Positions 6,686 to 15,182 of a stretch of 64,000 bases of DNA are shown here, piece by piece. Where the stretch lies: the IMG/VR virus record IMGVR_UViG_3300031963_000064, positions 21,396 through 85,395 of that record. One strand, 5' to 3'. Numbering within the stretch: the first letter of the stretch is position 1; every line of letters begins with the position of its first letter. Origin of the DNA: a virus. The notes beneath the pieces are model-generated. The model worked only from the letters and a program-made list of their open reading frames with translations. It made no database searches and was not told where the DNA came from. The position numbers were made by a program, and so were the translations under genes.

Positions 6686-8613
6686 TATAGATACGCCAGA
6701 TCGAGCAAGAGTTTGTTCTTAATAAAATTATTTAACAGTTTAAATTCGGTGATTGTTGGAGTAACTGTAGGTTGTTGAGATGGGTATGATACTTGTGGTG
6801 CTTGTGCCTGTGGTTGTGTATCATCAATGAATATTATTTGTGATCCTTTTCTTTCGGGAGTCATTGCCGCTGGTTGTCCCATTCGTGAAGATGGGAAAGA
6901 AATTTGTGCGGGTGGAGTACTAGGTTGTGATGTTATTGCTCCAGGTTTAGCATATTTTAAAGGGTGTCTTTTTAACCAGGATCCTGGATCTTCAAAAGAA
7001 GTAAACTGCCCATTACTTTGTGGAGGATTATTTGAGATTTCCCAGTGTAAATGTGGTCCAGTTGATTCACCTGTGCTTCCAACATAACCCATCAAAGTTC
7101 CCTGATTAATAACTTGTCCAACACTTACAGAAGGACGATTTCTCATATGACCAAAGAAATGATATGCACCATACATATCATCTTGCCAAACAACCCAGTT
7201 TCCGTAACCAGCAGAAGATGCAGTTCCATCTATACCAATATGAGTTACTTTTCCAGGAAAATATGCATATAAAGGAGTTCCACTAGCAGCAGCAATATCA
7301 TATCCTTTATGTTGTTTTCCCCATCTCATTCCTTTTCCTGAGGTTATTGTTGCTCCAGAACCAGGTTTAAATGGACTATATGGAACACTTAAAGGTTTAT
7401 TACCCATTGATGCACCACTTGTTCCAGTTACAGGTGTAAAACTTGTTGCTAAAGGAGTTTGTGGAGTAACCGATGGTTTTTGTGGTTGTCCTGATGAAGG
7501 TTTAAAGTTTTTAATAAATTGATTGTGTTTTCTTCTCCGTTCAGCATAAACTCCTTTAGATGGATTCTCCCATTGTATCATCCAGTCATCTGCCGCCTCT
7601 TCTGGAGTATTAAACTGTTTTCTTAAATATAATGGAGTATTTGGATCATTCTTTATTGCAAAATCAACTTGTCCTTTCCAATTAGTTTTATAATCAGGAA
7701 CTGCTTTTAAAAATGCGTTTTTTCTTGACGGAAAAGAATATTGAAATAATCCAACACCAGATTTTGTCCCACCTTTTTCAGTAACTCCAATTTGAAATCC
7801 ACTTTCTCCTTGTATATTTGCCAAAATACCAAGTGCATGAATATGGGGCACTCCCAACTGTCTTAAATATGAATAAACTGCCTGAGGACTTACTGTTCCA
7901 CTACTAGCAGTATCTTCTTCAGGAAACATAGTATCAGGTCTTTCTTCATCAAGAGCAGGTGCTTGTTCTCCGGTTTCTACAGATTCATTAAGTGGTGTGG
8001 TAAAAAGTCTGAATGTTTCTGTAATTTCATCACCTAAACCTTGAACTGCAAGATTAAGTTCATCAAAAGATTGTGCAACACTTCCCTCACTAAACGAATT
8101 AAAATCAAGTGTAATAATTGCATTGAATGAATTCTCTAAAACAGATCCAAATGATTTGATAATATTTTGCATATTACCGACCATATTATACATCGTTCTA
8201 CCAAATATCTGAATTCTAGTTACAAACTCTTGACCCATAAAAATCCAAGTCGGTAGATTTTCTACAATCCATCCAGCAGTTATAAATCCTAAAAATCCAA
8301 CCAATCTCCCTAAAGGTCCCTTATCACTTCTCCCTGCAAAGGCAAGTCCTCTTGAAGGAGATGTTGATACTCTAGAAGATTCTAACTGATCCTCAATTTC
8401 TTGTCTTTTTGCTGCTTCTCTTCTTCTAGATTCAATAAGTTGAGTATTTGCAAATAATTCTCTTTTAACTCTAGTATTTGTCGCAATAATTTTAGAGATA
8501 TTACTAACAGAATCATTAACAGAAGAAACACTTCTCTTTGTTTCAAACAAAGATTTAGAAATATTGGTAATATTAATTGATGATGTTCTAAGTGAATCTG
8601 ATATTGATGCCAT
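6685..8613 (-). CDS. Tail-associated dual peptidoglycan hydrolase (lysozyme-like + M23 peptidase)
   Basis: Residues 1-90 form a coiled coil and 103-125 a hydrophobic segment (GFLGFITAGWIVENL). Residues ~243-370 are a tail-lysozyme-like domain (ALGILANIQGESGFQIG with likely catalytic E270, then GVGLFQYS). Residues ~425-535 are an M23/LytM zinc endopeptidase with H435-x3-D439 (HKGYD), H489 (FGHM) and H521-x-H523 (HLHWE). The M23 metal and catalytic residues are all present. The protein probably travels in the tail and opens both glycan strands and peptide cross-links on entry, replacing the lysozyme missing from gp5. A Pro/Gln-rich linker follows the M23 domain. Confidence 0.85.
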   Translation of the reverse strand: MASISDSLRTSSINITNISKSLFETKRSVSSVNDSVSNISKIIATNTRVKRELFANTQLIESRRREAAKRQEIEDQLESSRVSTSPSRGLAFAGRSDKGPLGRLVGFLGFITAGWIVENLPTWIFMGQEFVTRIQIFGRTMYNMVGNMQNIIKSFGSVLENSFNAIITLDFNSFSEGSVAQSFDELNLAVQGLGDEITETFRLFTTPLNESVETGEQAPALDEERPDTMFPEEDTASSGTVSPQAVYSYLRQLGVPHIHALGILANIQGESGFQIGVTEKGGTKSGVGLFQYSFPSRKNAFLKAVPDYKTNWKGQVDFAIKNDPNTPLYLRKQFNTPEEAADDWMIQWENPSKGVYAERRRKHNQFIKNFKPSSGQPQKPSVTPQTPLATSFTPVTGTSGASMGNKPLSVPYSPFKPGSGATITSGKGMRWGKQHKGYDIAAASGTPLYAYFPGKVTHIGIDGTASSAGYGNWVVWQDDMYGAYHFFGHMRNRPSVSVGQVINQGTLMGYVGSTGESTGPHLHWEISNNPPQSNGQFTSFEDPGSWLKRHPLKYAKPGAITSQPSTPPAQISFPSSRMGQPAAMTPERKGSQIIFIDDTQPQAQAPQVSYPSQQPTVTPTITEFKLLNNFIKNKLLLDLAYL

Positions 8614-8614
8614 C

Positions 8615-10231
8615 TTATGTTACCACATTATAATTTAACTGAGAATATAAAACATAAAAATTATCAGGATTTGCAGAGTTAATCAAAGGAACATCAGATA
8701 ATGCTCCACTTGTCAATGGAACATTTGCTTGTTGATTAGCATTATTTGATGATTTAATCATTGTTATTGATGGTTGTGGTTCTGGCAACTGACCAACCTG
8801 TGTTGGTGGTTTTGCAGGTGGTGTAACTTCTGCTGGAGATGCTACAACAGCATCTGGCAATCTCATTTCGGACCAATTGTATCCTTTAGATGCTGCCCAA
8901 GATTTTGCTTGTTGCTTTTCTTCTGGAGTCATTTTACTCCATGCATCTTCAATTCTCCCTCTTGCAAAGGGATTATTTCTATATTGCCATGCCTGTTCAA
9001 ATTTTGAAACCATTTCTGGACTTGGAGCAGATGGCATCATGGTAGTTTGTGGTTGCACTGCAGCAGGAGCAGGTGCTGGTGCGGCCGCAGGTGCAGGTTC
9101 TGCTGCTGGTTTTGGAGATTCTTTTGGTTTTTCTTCTGCTGCTGGTTTTAGAGATTCTTTAGGTTTTTCTTCTGTTAAAATTCTAGTATTTGTTTCAGTT
9201 TTTCCAAAAAACTTATCATAAATTTCTTTTCCAAACTTTTGACCTGGACCATATGCAAGAGCACCAGAAATAAGTCCTGTTCCTGGAATAGGTATTAAAG
9301 ATCCTAAACCAAAAGCGGCAGCAGAAGTAATCATACCGCTCGTGGCACCTGCAACTGCTCTGGCAGGATTTTCTCCTCCAGCAATGTCAAGTCCTGTCAT
9401 CAATGCACCAATTGCAATATTACTTCTTACATTAAGACCACTACCAGGTTTTGGTCCAGCAGGTTTTGGTCCAGCAGGCTTTGGACCGCCAATACGAGGG
9501 AGTAATGCTGCTGCAATTGCTAAAGGTTTTGCAATTAATAATCTTGTTAATCCAAAAGCAATTCTACCAATTGTATTTTTAACAATCGAAAATCCTGCAC
9601 GAATTGCTAGTAAACCACCACCAATGATTGCAAGATTTTTAATAATATTAAATTTAATATTATTAAAGAGACTTGTATTCTTATCTTCAGATGCTTGTAT
9701 TGCTTGGACAACTTGATTTGTTAACCAACCACCAAATAAAATTCCAAGTGCAGCACCAATTCTACCAAAGACATCATCTACCTTTGGAGTTAATTTCTGA
9801 ACTGGAGTAACAAGAGCATTTTGTATCTTTTGCTCTAATTCATTCTCTTTACCAATTCTAACTTGTTGTTCTGCTAATCTTCTTTCTTTCTCTTGTTCTG
9901 CTCTTGTTCTAGATATTTCTTCAGCATTATCTTGTTGGAGAAGTGTTGCAATGCTTGCAAGACCTGTTCCTAACTTACCAATATCAGATCTTAATGCTTG
10001 AATATTAGAATTAAATCCTAAGAGTGCTTGCTCTTGAGACTGAATCACTCTAACATTCTGGTTATCAATTTCTCTTTTTCTATTTTCAGATTCTATTAAT
10101 TGATTTCTGAAAACAGATTGATCAATTATTGATTTCTTTAAAAGTGCATTTCTAACTTCTTGAGACAGAGGAGATCCCGTGCCTGGATCTATTCCAGATC
10201 TACCAACTTTTTCGGGATCTAACTCAGCCAT
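8615..10231 (-). CDS. Long coiled-coil tail protein with Ala/Pro-rich linker
   Basis: 538 aa. Residues ~20-150 are a charged coiled coil (EQEKERRLAEQQVRIGKENE). Then comes a hydrophobic block (IGAALGILFGGWLTNQVVQA, IGGGLLAIRAG, LLIAKPLAIAAALL). A low-complexity region follows (KPAGPKPAGPKPG, and KPKESLKPAAEE repeated, then an Ala/Pro run), and a small C-terminal domain. The coiled coil followed by a Gly-Trp hydrophobic segment is also seen at the N-terminus of the neighbouring hydrolase, suggesting the two share an anchoring module. It could be a tape-measure-related or hub-plug protein. The start overlaps the gp51-like stop (ATGGCTGA). Confidence 0.6.
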   Translation of the reverse strand: MAELDPEKVGRSGIDPGTGSPLSQEVRNALLKKSIIDQSVFRNQLIESENRKREIDNQNVRVIQSQEQALLGFNSNIQALRSDIGKLGTGLASIATLLQQDNAEEISRTRAEQEKERRLAEQQVRIGKENELEQKIQNALVTPVQKLTPKVDDVFGRIGAALGILFGGWLTNQVVQAIQASEDKNTSLFNNIKFNIIKNLAIIGGGLLAIRAGFSIVKNTIGRIAFGLTRLLIAKPLAIAAALLPRIGGPKPAGPKPAGPKPGSGLNVRSNIAIGALMTGLDIAGGENPARAVAGATSGMITSAAAFGLGSLIPIPGTGLISGALAYGPGQKFGKEIYDKFFGKTETNTRILTEEKPKESLKPAAEEKPKESPKPAAEPAPAAAPAPAPAAVQPQTTMMPSAPSPEMVSKFEQAWQYRNNPFARGRIEDAWSKMTPEEKQQAKSWAASKGYNWSEMRLPDAVVASPAEVTPPAKPPTQVGQLPEPQPSITMIKSSNNANQQANVPLTSGALSDVPLINSANPDNFYVLYSQLNYNVVT

Positions 10232-10397
10232 TTGTGTTGTTCTTTAAGTTTTCTTCTTCAATATATTGTTTGAGAAGAGCAATATAAACTTCCCTTTCCC
10301 AAGGTATAAGATTTTCTATTTCTGTCAATGAATATTTATGGTGTTGAACAAGAGAAAAGTTAGTTTTATAATATGACTCAAGATTTTCATGAGCCAT
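10224..10397 (-). CDS. 51: Baseplate hub assembly protein, gp51-like (57 aa)
   Basis: A short gene starting ATG at 10397. It reads MAHENLESYYKTNFSLVQHH then KYSLTEIENLIPWEREVYIA and ends KQYIEEENLKNNTNG. The (L/M)xPWERE(V/I)Y and helical C-terminus are what I remember of the cyanophage counterpart of T4 gp51, a catalyst of hub assembly. It sits between the gp26-like gene (2 bases away) and the coiled-coil protein, within the hub gene cluster, where 26 and 51 are also adjacent in T4. It overlaps the next start by 8 nt, implying translational coupling. Confidence 0.65.
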   Translation of the reverse strand: MAHENLESYYKTNFSLVQHHKYSLTEIENLIPWEREVYIALLKQYIEEENLKNNTNG

Positions 10398-10399
10398 TC

Positions 10400-11119
10400 C
10401 TAAGCGAAAAAACTTGATAACCCTTCCAGTAATACTTCACTCTCAACTCCAGTATTTGGATTCTTGACTTTAAGTGTATGAGAAAGTTTAGGCATCGTTG
10501 CAAAAAACTTTTCAACTTCTTTGAATTGCTTTGAACTTAACTGATCAATAAATTCAGAAAGTTCTTTTGCTGTGCAATCAGATGCTGACCAAGATTCTTC
10601 TTCATTATAAACTTGTTCCACACAAGACATAATCAAATCAAAAGTATCATCAACACTCATGTTAAAGTCATTTCCAAAGTTTGTTTTGATAAACTCTTTC
10701 ATTGATGGATACTTCATTCTAAGAGTTAGATTAGAATCTAATTTAATATCTCTAGAATGTTCTTCATTTACACTAATTTTAATATCATCAAGATTAATGC
10801 TGATTGGAACTTGTGTTTGACCATCATCAGGACAAGTAATTAAAACATCAACATTTTCACCAACAGACTTTCCACGAATATTAAGAAACAAATATTCAAT
10901 ATCAAAGGTTGCAAGTTGATCAACCTTAATTCCTTTTGTTAAAATACAATTGCTAATGACATTTTTAACAGCATCAGCAATTTGTTTTGAGTCTTCACTC
11001 TCCATTGCAATAATCAAGATCTTTTCTTCTTTTACAAGAAAAGGGCGATATTTGATTTCTTTTTTAAGAGATGGAATTTCTAAACTATAAGACGGAGTTA
11101 CAACAGTGGGTAATGGCAT
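10400..11119 (-). CDS. 26: Baseplate hub assembly chaperone, gp26-like
   Basis: About 239 aa starting MPLPTVVTPSYSLEIPS. The motifs KEIKYRPFLVKEEKILIIAM and FDIEYLFLNIRGKSVGE, followed by a CPDD segment, are characteristic of the T4 baseplate protein family that contains gp26 (PF12322). In T4 gp26 helps assemble the hub and is not clearly retained in the virion. I start at the ATG at 11119; an in-frame GTG two codons earlier (11125) is an alternative. AGGTG lies just upstream. A late-type box GATAAATA at 11144-11151 precedes it. Confidence 0.8.
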   Translation of the reverse strand: MPLPTVVTPSYSLEIPSLKKEIKYRPFLVKEEKILIIAMESEDSKQIADAVKNVISNCILTKGIKVDQLATFDIEYLFLNIRGKSVGENVDVLITCPDDGQTQVPISINLDDIKISVNEEHSRDIKLDSNLTLRMKYPSMKEFIKTNFGNDFNMSVDDTFDLIMSCVEQVYNEEESWSASDCTAKELSEFIDQLSSKQFKEVEKFFATMPKLSHTLKVKNPNTGVESEVLLEGLSSFFA

Positions 11120-11143
11120 ATTCACCTACAAATCAGATAAAAT

Positions 11144-11151
11144 TATTTATC
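11144..11151 (-). promoter_or_regulatory. Late promoter element GATAAATA
   Basis: GATAAATA on the minus strand fits NATAAATA and lies 24 nt before the ATG at 11119, overlapping the stop of the upstream gene. It would start a late transcript for the gp26 / gp51 / tail hub operon. Confidence 0.55.
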
Positions 11152-11965
11152 TATACTTTTGCAGATCCGTCCCGTAAAGAGACTCATATAAAGTTTGACC
11201 AGCAGGTAACAATTCTACACCATTTGAAGGAATAGATCCAGGAGATCTTGGAACTAATCTTGGTTTTGGATCTCTTTGTGGTTGTTGTGGAGGTTGCCCG
11301 ACTTCGTTATTATTATCAATATTCTCAAAAATATCTTTACTATAAGATTTACCAACTACATAACGCTCAATTTTAAATGTTGCTTGCATAGACATCACGT
11401 TTGATTGTGAGTATGAAACTGGAATTGATGCAATATTATAAGGATACAAACCGATAAAAGTATATTCCAATTCTCTCTTATAATCACGATCAAATTTAAT
11501 AATACGAGTGCGATTTGATTTGTAATATTCCGGATACTGCATTCTAGTAAAATATCCTTGATCAACATTATTATTGATTGGATTTAATTGACTATCAATT
11601 GGATTAGTAGATCCACTTGCGATGAATTCCATCCAATGTTCAAGAAACTTCAAGGTTTTATAATTTTTATCGACATAAAATTCTAGACTAATATCTTGAT
11701 AGACTCTACGATGAGCAAAATTTTCTGTGATTCCAATATAGTTTCCAGAAACTTCTGCTACTGAAAGTTGTGTTGTTGGAAGAGCAGCATTATTACATAA
11801 AAGTCCAACATCTTCTGCAATGAATCGACGATCAATTCCTTTTCTACTTAGATAAGATAATAATTGTGGAGGAAGACCACCAAACTTTACTTCATAATGA
11901 GAAGTTTGAGCAAGGTTAGTGAATAATGGTTTTATATCCGATATTCTACGGGGTCTAACTGCCAC
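11147..11965 (-). CDS. Tail tube / baseplate junction protein, possibly gp54-like
   Basis: 272 aa. It contains SHYEVKFGGLPPQLLSYLSR near the start, a GLLCNNAALPTTQLS strand typical of tail-tube-fold proteins, and a C-terminal Pro-rich tail (GQPPQQPQRDPKPRLVPRSP). Tail-tube-fold proteins (T4 gp19, gp48, gp54) build the tube and its baseplate cap. Since a gp48-like protein is encoded nearby on the plus strand (13063), this is the best candidate for the gp54 initiator role. The assignment is by fold impression and context. It is divergently transcribed from gp4, with a CTAAATA box 33 nt upstream. Confidence 0.55.
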   Translation of the reverse strand: MAVRPRRISDIKPLFTNLAQTSHYEVKFGGLPPQLLSYLSRKGIDRRFIAEDVGLLCNNAALPTTQLSVAEVSGNYIGITENFAHRRVYQDISLEFYVDKNYKTLKFLEHWMEFIASGSTNPIDSQLNPINNNVDQGYFTRMQYPEYYKSNRTRIIKFDRDYKRELEYTFIGLYPYNIASIPVSYSQSNVMSMQATFKIERYVVGKSYSKDIFENIDNNNEVGQPPQQPQRDPKPRLVPRSPGSIPSNGVELLPAGQTLYESLYGTDLQKYR

Positions 11966-11966
11966 T

Positions 11967-11973
11967 CTAAATA
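11967..11973 (+). promoter_or_regulatory. Late promoter element CTAAATA for the gp4 operon
   Basis: CTAAATA on the plus strand, 32 nt before the gp4 ATG at 12006. It is mirrored by the same heptamer on the opposite strand at 11999-12005. Confidence 0.5.
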
Positions 11974-11998
11974 CCTTATATGAGTCTTATAGTATAAG

Positions 11999-12005
11999 TA
12001 TTTAG
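11999..12005 (-). promoter_or_regulatory. Late promoter element CTAAATA for the tube-junction gene
   Basis: CTAAATA on the minus strand, 33 nt before the ATG at 11965. It forms a symmetrical divergent pair with the plus-strand copy in the 40-nt spacer. Confidence 0.5.
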
Positions 12006-12443
12006 ATGTCATACAAAGGAAAATATAAACCATCATTTCCAGATAAGTATCGTGGAGATGTTACAAATATCATATATCGTTCTTTATGGGAAAGAAAATT
12101 TTGCACTTATTGCGATCTAAATGAAAATATAATTGAATGGCAATCTGAAGAAAAAGCGATTCCCTACCGTTCTCCAGTGGACGGGAAGATACATCGTTAC
12201 TTTCCAGATTTTCTTATTAAAGTCAAAGAATCGAATGGGTCAATCAAAAAATATATGATTGAGATTAAACCATCAAAGCAAACGGTTCCTCCTATCAAAC
12301 CTCAAAGACAAACGAAGAGATATATCAGTGAGGTTTATGAGTATGCTAAAAATCAATCAAAGTGGGAAGCAGCAAAAGAATGGTGTGCTGATCGTGGATA
12401 TGAGTTCAAAATCATCACAGAACACGAACTAGGTATCAAGTAA
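12006..12443 (+). CDS. 4: Head completion nuclease, gp4-like
   Basis: 145 aa. The N-terminal YRSLWERKFCTYCDLNENI, the central HRYFPDFLIKVKE and YMIEIKPSKQT carry the acidic and lysine residues of a TnsA/PD-(D/E)XK-type nuclease fold: E29, D68, E86 and K88. T4 gp4 (also called gp50) acts on the packaged DNA end at head completion, and cyanophage versions keep this motif set. The gene opens the plus-strand island and its stop overlaps the next start by one base. No signal peptide or membrane segment is present. Confidence 0.85.
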   Translation: MSYKGKYKPSFPDKYRGDVTNIIYRSLWERKFCTYCDLNENIIEWQSEEKAIPYRSPVDGKIHRYFPDFLIKVKESNGSIKKYMIEIKPSKQTVPPIKPQRQTKRYISEVYEYAKNQSKWEAAKEWCADRGYEFKIITEHELGIK

Positions 12444-13039
12444 TGGCACTCACAGGATACGAAAAACCATTAGATCAATATAACCAAAAAGAATTAGTAG
12501 AAATTGCTAAAGAATATAATCCTTATTATCAGACAGCAAGTGGAAAGGGAAAACTTGCAGGATATGAAAGATTAACTAAGCAACAACTGATTAATATTAT
12601 TAAAGTTGATATTGATTATATTGAAGCAAATCCAAAACTTCCTAGAAGAGTTAAAGGTCCCACTTATAGTAAAAGTAAATCAAAAAGTCTTACTGAGTTA
12701 AAAGAATCTTTATTAGGAGTAGAAACCCCCGATGAGCTCATGAATGAAATATTATCCAGACTTAGTGGAAGTGAAACACCTCTTCCACCTGCTCCTGGAA
12801 GATATTATACTTATGTTTATTATGCTAAAACTCCAAGAATTCTTTATGATCGATACCCATTAATTATTGTTGATAGTTTATTACCAAAAGGATTTAGAGG
12901 TTTTAATTTTCATCTTGGAAAATATAGACAATACAATACTCAAGATGGAGATCGATTAGTTAGCGGATTATATGAATTGAGCAGAGATGAATTTTCAATT
13001 TTACTAAGAATTCCCTACGGAAAAATAATTCAAAACTAA
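12443..13039 (+). CDS. Hypothetical protein with Rho-N/SAP-like N-terminus (198 aa)
   Basis: No function is recognised. Residues ~8-60 (LDQYNQKELVEIAKEYNPYY ... LTKQQLINII) look like a small helix-extended-helix nucleic-acid-binding motif of the Rho-N/SAP type. A basic Lys/Ser linker follows (SKSKSKSLTELK). The C-terminal half is a beta-rich domain with YYTYVYYAKTPRILYDRYPL and FNFHLGKYRQYN. It lies between gp4 and gp48, so a role at the head-tail or DNA-end stage is possible, but this is context only. Confidence 0.65.
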   Translation: MALTGYEKPLDQYNQKELVEIAKEYNPYYQTASGKGKLAGYERLTKQQLINIIKVDIDYIEANPKLPRRVKGPTYSKSKSKSLTELKESLLGVETPDELMNEILSRLSGSETPLPPAPGRYYTYVYYAKTPRILYDRYPLIIVDSLLPKGFRGFNFHLGKYRQYNTQDGDRLVSGLYELSRDEFSILLRIPYGKIIQN

Positions 13040-13040
13040 C

Positions 13041-13048
13041 AATAAATA
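13041..13048 (+). promoter_or_regulatory. Late promoter element AATAAATA
   Basis: CAATAAATAG, 14 nt before the gp48 ATG at 13063, directly after the stop of the previous gene. It matches NATAAATA. Confidence 0.5.
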
Positions 13049-13062
13049 GTTAGAAAAAATAA

Positions 13063-13956
13063 ATGGCAGATTACTTCCGATATCCGATTAAAAATATTGG
13101 AAATCAAGACGACTATTTTAAGATTCAGGTGATTGAATATAAAGCACCTGGTCTTAATTTAACGGGTGGTTTTGCATTAAGAACAACAGAAGAAGCATTA
13201 AATCAATCTGGAAATATCAAAAATTCTCTGGCAACAATTATACTTCCAATGCCAGCAAATATTCAAGACAATAATGCTGCAGATTGGACATCTGGAACTA
13301 TGAATCCAGTTCAAGCAACTCTTGCTGCAGGTGGAAATAGTGCTATATTAAGTTCCAATCTTGTAGGATCGGTTGGGGAATCAATTACAAAAGCATTTGG
13401 AAATATTACTGAAGCCATAAAATCTGGAGAAGGTCAAAAAGCAACTGCAGCAGGTGCAGCAGGTGCAGCAATGGCGGCAGCATTAGGTCAAGGAGATATT
13501 AATTCAATTATTTCCAGAGCAACTGGACAAATTTTTAATCAAAACGTTGAACTACTATTTAATGGTGTAACTCTTCGCCCAGCATATCAATTTTCTTTTG
13601 ATATGGTCCCAAGATCTCAAAAAGAGTCTGAAATGATTAAAAATATTATTAGAATATTCAAAAAGAATATGACTCCTCGAAAAGGGACACCAGACCAAAA
13701 TGGTGGTGGTTTATTTGTTAAAGCACCAAATGTATTTAAGTTAGAATATATGAGTGGTGGAAAGCAGCATCCATTCTTACATCGTTTTAAACCATGTGCT
13801 TTAACACAAATAAGTATTAATTATAATGGTTCTTCACAATATGCAACATATGCTGATGCAACTCCTGTTCATATGCAAATGACGTTACAATTCCAAGAAC
13901 TGTCTCCAATTTACAATGAAGATTACAAAGAAACCGATATTGGAGTTGGTTACTAA
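13063..13956 (+). CDS. 48: Baseplate tail-tube cap, gp48-like
   Basis: 297 aa. The N-terminus MADYFRYPIKNIGNQDDYFK and the strands ATIILPMPANIQDNNAADW are typical of cyanophage gp48. A helical Ala-rich insert follows (TAAGAAGAAMAAALGQ). A C-terminal tail-tube-like half has VELLFNGVTLRPAYQFSFDM and MQMTLQFQELSPIYNEDY. In T4 gp48 sits on the baseplate hub and nucleates the tail tube with gp54. It is followed with a 1-nt overlap by gp53, another baseplate gene. Confidence 0.82.
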   Translation: MADYFRYPIKNIGNQDDYFKIQVIEYKAPGLNLTGGFALRTTEEALNQSGNIKNSLATIILPMPANIQDNNAADWTSGTMNPVQATLAAGGNSAILSSNLVGSVGESITKAFGNITEAIKSGEGQKATAAGAAGAAMAAALGQGDINSIISRATGQIFNQNVELLFNGVTLRPAYQFSFDMVPRSQKESEMIKNIIRIFKKNMTPRKGTPDQNGGGLFVKAPNVFKLEYMSGGKQHPFLHRFKPCALTQISINYNGSSQYATYADATPVHMQMTLQFQELSPIYNEDYKETDIGVGY

Positions 13957-14606
13957 TGTCTTATTTTAGAACACTACCAAACTTAGAATATCAATCATTC
14001 TTATCAGATAAGACTTCTGTTGATGAGTATTTAACTGTAAAAAACTTATTCCGTAGAGTCAAACTTCGTGATGACTTACAAAATGTTTTTACAGTTTTTG
14101 ACAAATATCAAATCATTGATGGTGCTCGACCAGATACTATTGCGGAAGAACTTTATGGTAGTTCGCAATATGATTGGGTTATTTTAATTACTGCAGGAAT
14201 TACTAGAGTTAGAGATCAATGGCCGCTGTCTGATGCACAAGTTTATGATTATGCAGAGTCAATTTATGGTGCAGATTTAAATTCAATTCATCATTATGAA
14301 ACAACGGAAGTCAAAGATTCTGAAGATCGTTTAATTCTTCCAGCAGGTAAAGTTGTTGATGTTGACTTTACAATTCCAAAACCAGGAGATCCAACTGCAT
14401 CTTTAAATCCAGTTGTTGGTATTTCAAACTATGAGTATGAAGTTCTAAAAAACAATGACAAAAGAACCATTTATGTTCTCAAACCAGTTTATTTGCAACA
14501 AGTTTTAAATGATGTAAGAAAGGAGATGACTTATGATCAATCATCTCAGTATGTTAATGATAAAGTAATTAGAACTGAGAACACAAGAGCGTCAAGTCCA
14601 CAATAA
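13956..14606 (+). CDS. 53: Baseplate wedge protein, gp53-like
   Basis: 216 aa. MSYFRTLPNLEYQSFL, LTVKNLFRRVKLRDDLQNVF and the LysM-like core PDTIAEELYGSSQYDWVILI are diagnostic of T4-like gp53, the wedge subunit that joins the six wedges around the hub. The segment TAGITRVRDQWPLSDAQVYD is also well conserved in the family. Its 3' end overlaps by 15 nt the convergent Mom-like gene on the minus strand, leaving no space for a bidirectional terminator. Confidence 0.88.
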   Translation: MSYFRTLPNLEYQSFLSDKTSVDEYLTVKNLFRRVKLRDDLQNVFTVFDKYQIIDGARPDTIAEELYGSSQYDWVILITAGITRVRDQWPLSDAQVYDYAESIYGADLNSIHHYETTEVKDSEDRLILPAGKVVDVDFTIPKPGDPTASLNPVVGISNYEYEVLKNNDKRTIYVLKPVYLQQVLNDVRKEMTYDQSSQYVNDKVIRTENTRASSPQ

Positions 14607-15182
14607 TTTTAATTTCTTATCAAAAACCATCACATATCGGTGTTTGCGGGAGCGTTCTTTCCATTCTCCTGCAGCACCTTTAACTTTGCCTCTAGAGTGT
14701 TTAGTTCCGTCTGCATAATAGAAATCTTTCTTTGGATCTGAAAGTCCGCAATATTTAAAATTACAAGCGCGATAGATTGTACCATTGTGGAAATCACTAT
14801 CAGCGTAAGAGATGATTGCTTTAACTTCAGTATCCTTCCGTAACTGTCTAATCGATCTTGAAACAAACCAAGAAGTGATATTATGCTCGGTTCCTTGTGT
14901 TTCGGGGTGTATGCAAAGACGGGAAAGTTCAAAGAGTCCTTCTTGTTCATTCCGTTCTAATCCAAATGCTCCTTTTGCAATTTCAGGTACAGGAAGTCCA
15001 GTAAAGATACAGACTCCCTGAATACCACCAATATTCAACGGGCAAAAGTCATTGCCCTTATAAAGACCGTAGTTGTAACCTGACTTAAAGGATTTGGAAA
15101 AGTCCTTAAGATAATGAAACCGCAGAAGTAACTCTGCGGCTTCGGATTTACTTACACGGTCAATGTAGTAATCTGTTTTCAA
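14592..15182 (-). CDS. Mom-like DNA-modification acyltransferase
   Basis: 196 aa in the GNAT-like family of the phage Mu Mom protein, which converts adenine in DNA to a carbamoylmethyl form. The visible family pattern is LFELSRLCIHPETQGTEHN, then TSWFVSRSIRQL, then AIISYADSDFHNGTIYRACN and FKYCG. These match the ELxRL ... N-x-SWF ... SYAD-x-x-H-x-GxIYxAxNxxxxG layout of Mom proteins as I remember it. The start codon is TTG at 15182, overlapping the gp32 stop as TTGA. No in-frame ATG lies near, so translation is probably coupled to gp32. It would protect phage DNA from restriction. Confidence 0.75.
   Translation of the reverse strand: MKTDYYIDRVSKSEAAELLLRFHYLKDFSKSFKSGYNYGLYKGNDFCPLNIGGIQGVCIFTGLPVPEIAKGAFGLERNEQEGLFELSRLCIHPETQGTEHNITSWFVSRSIRQLRKDTEVKAIISYADSDFHNGTIYRACNFKYCGLSDPKKDFYYADGTKHSRGKVKGAAGEWKERSRKHRYVMVFDKKLKLLWT

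Noticed and set aside
11993-12000. TATAAGTA on the plus strand as gp4 late promoter
   Set aside because: Only 5 nt before the ATG, which leaves no room for a leader; CTAAATA at 11967 is better placed.
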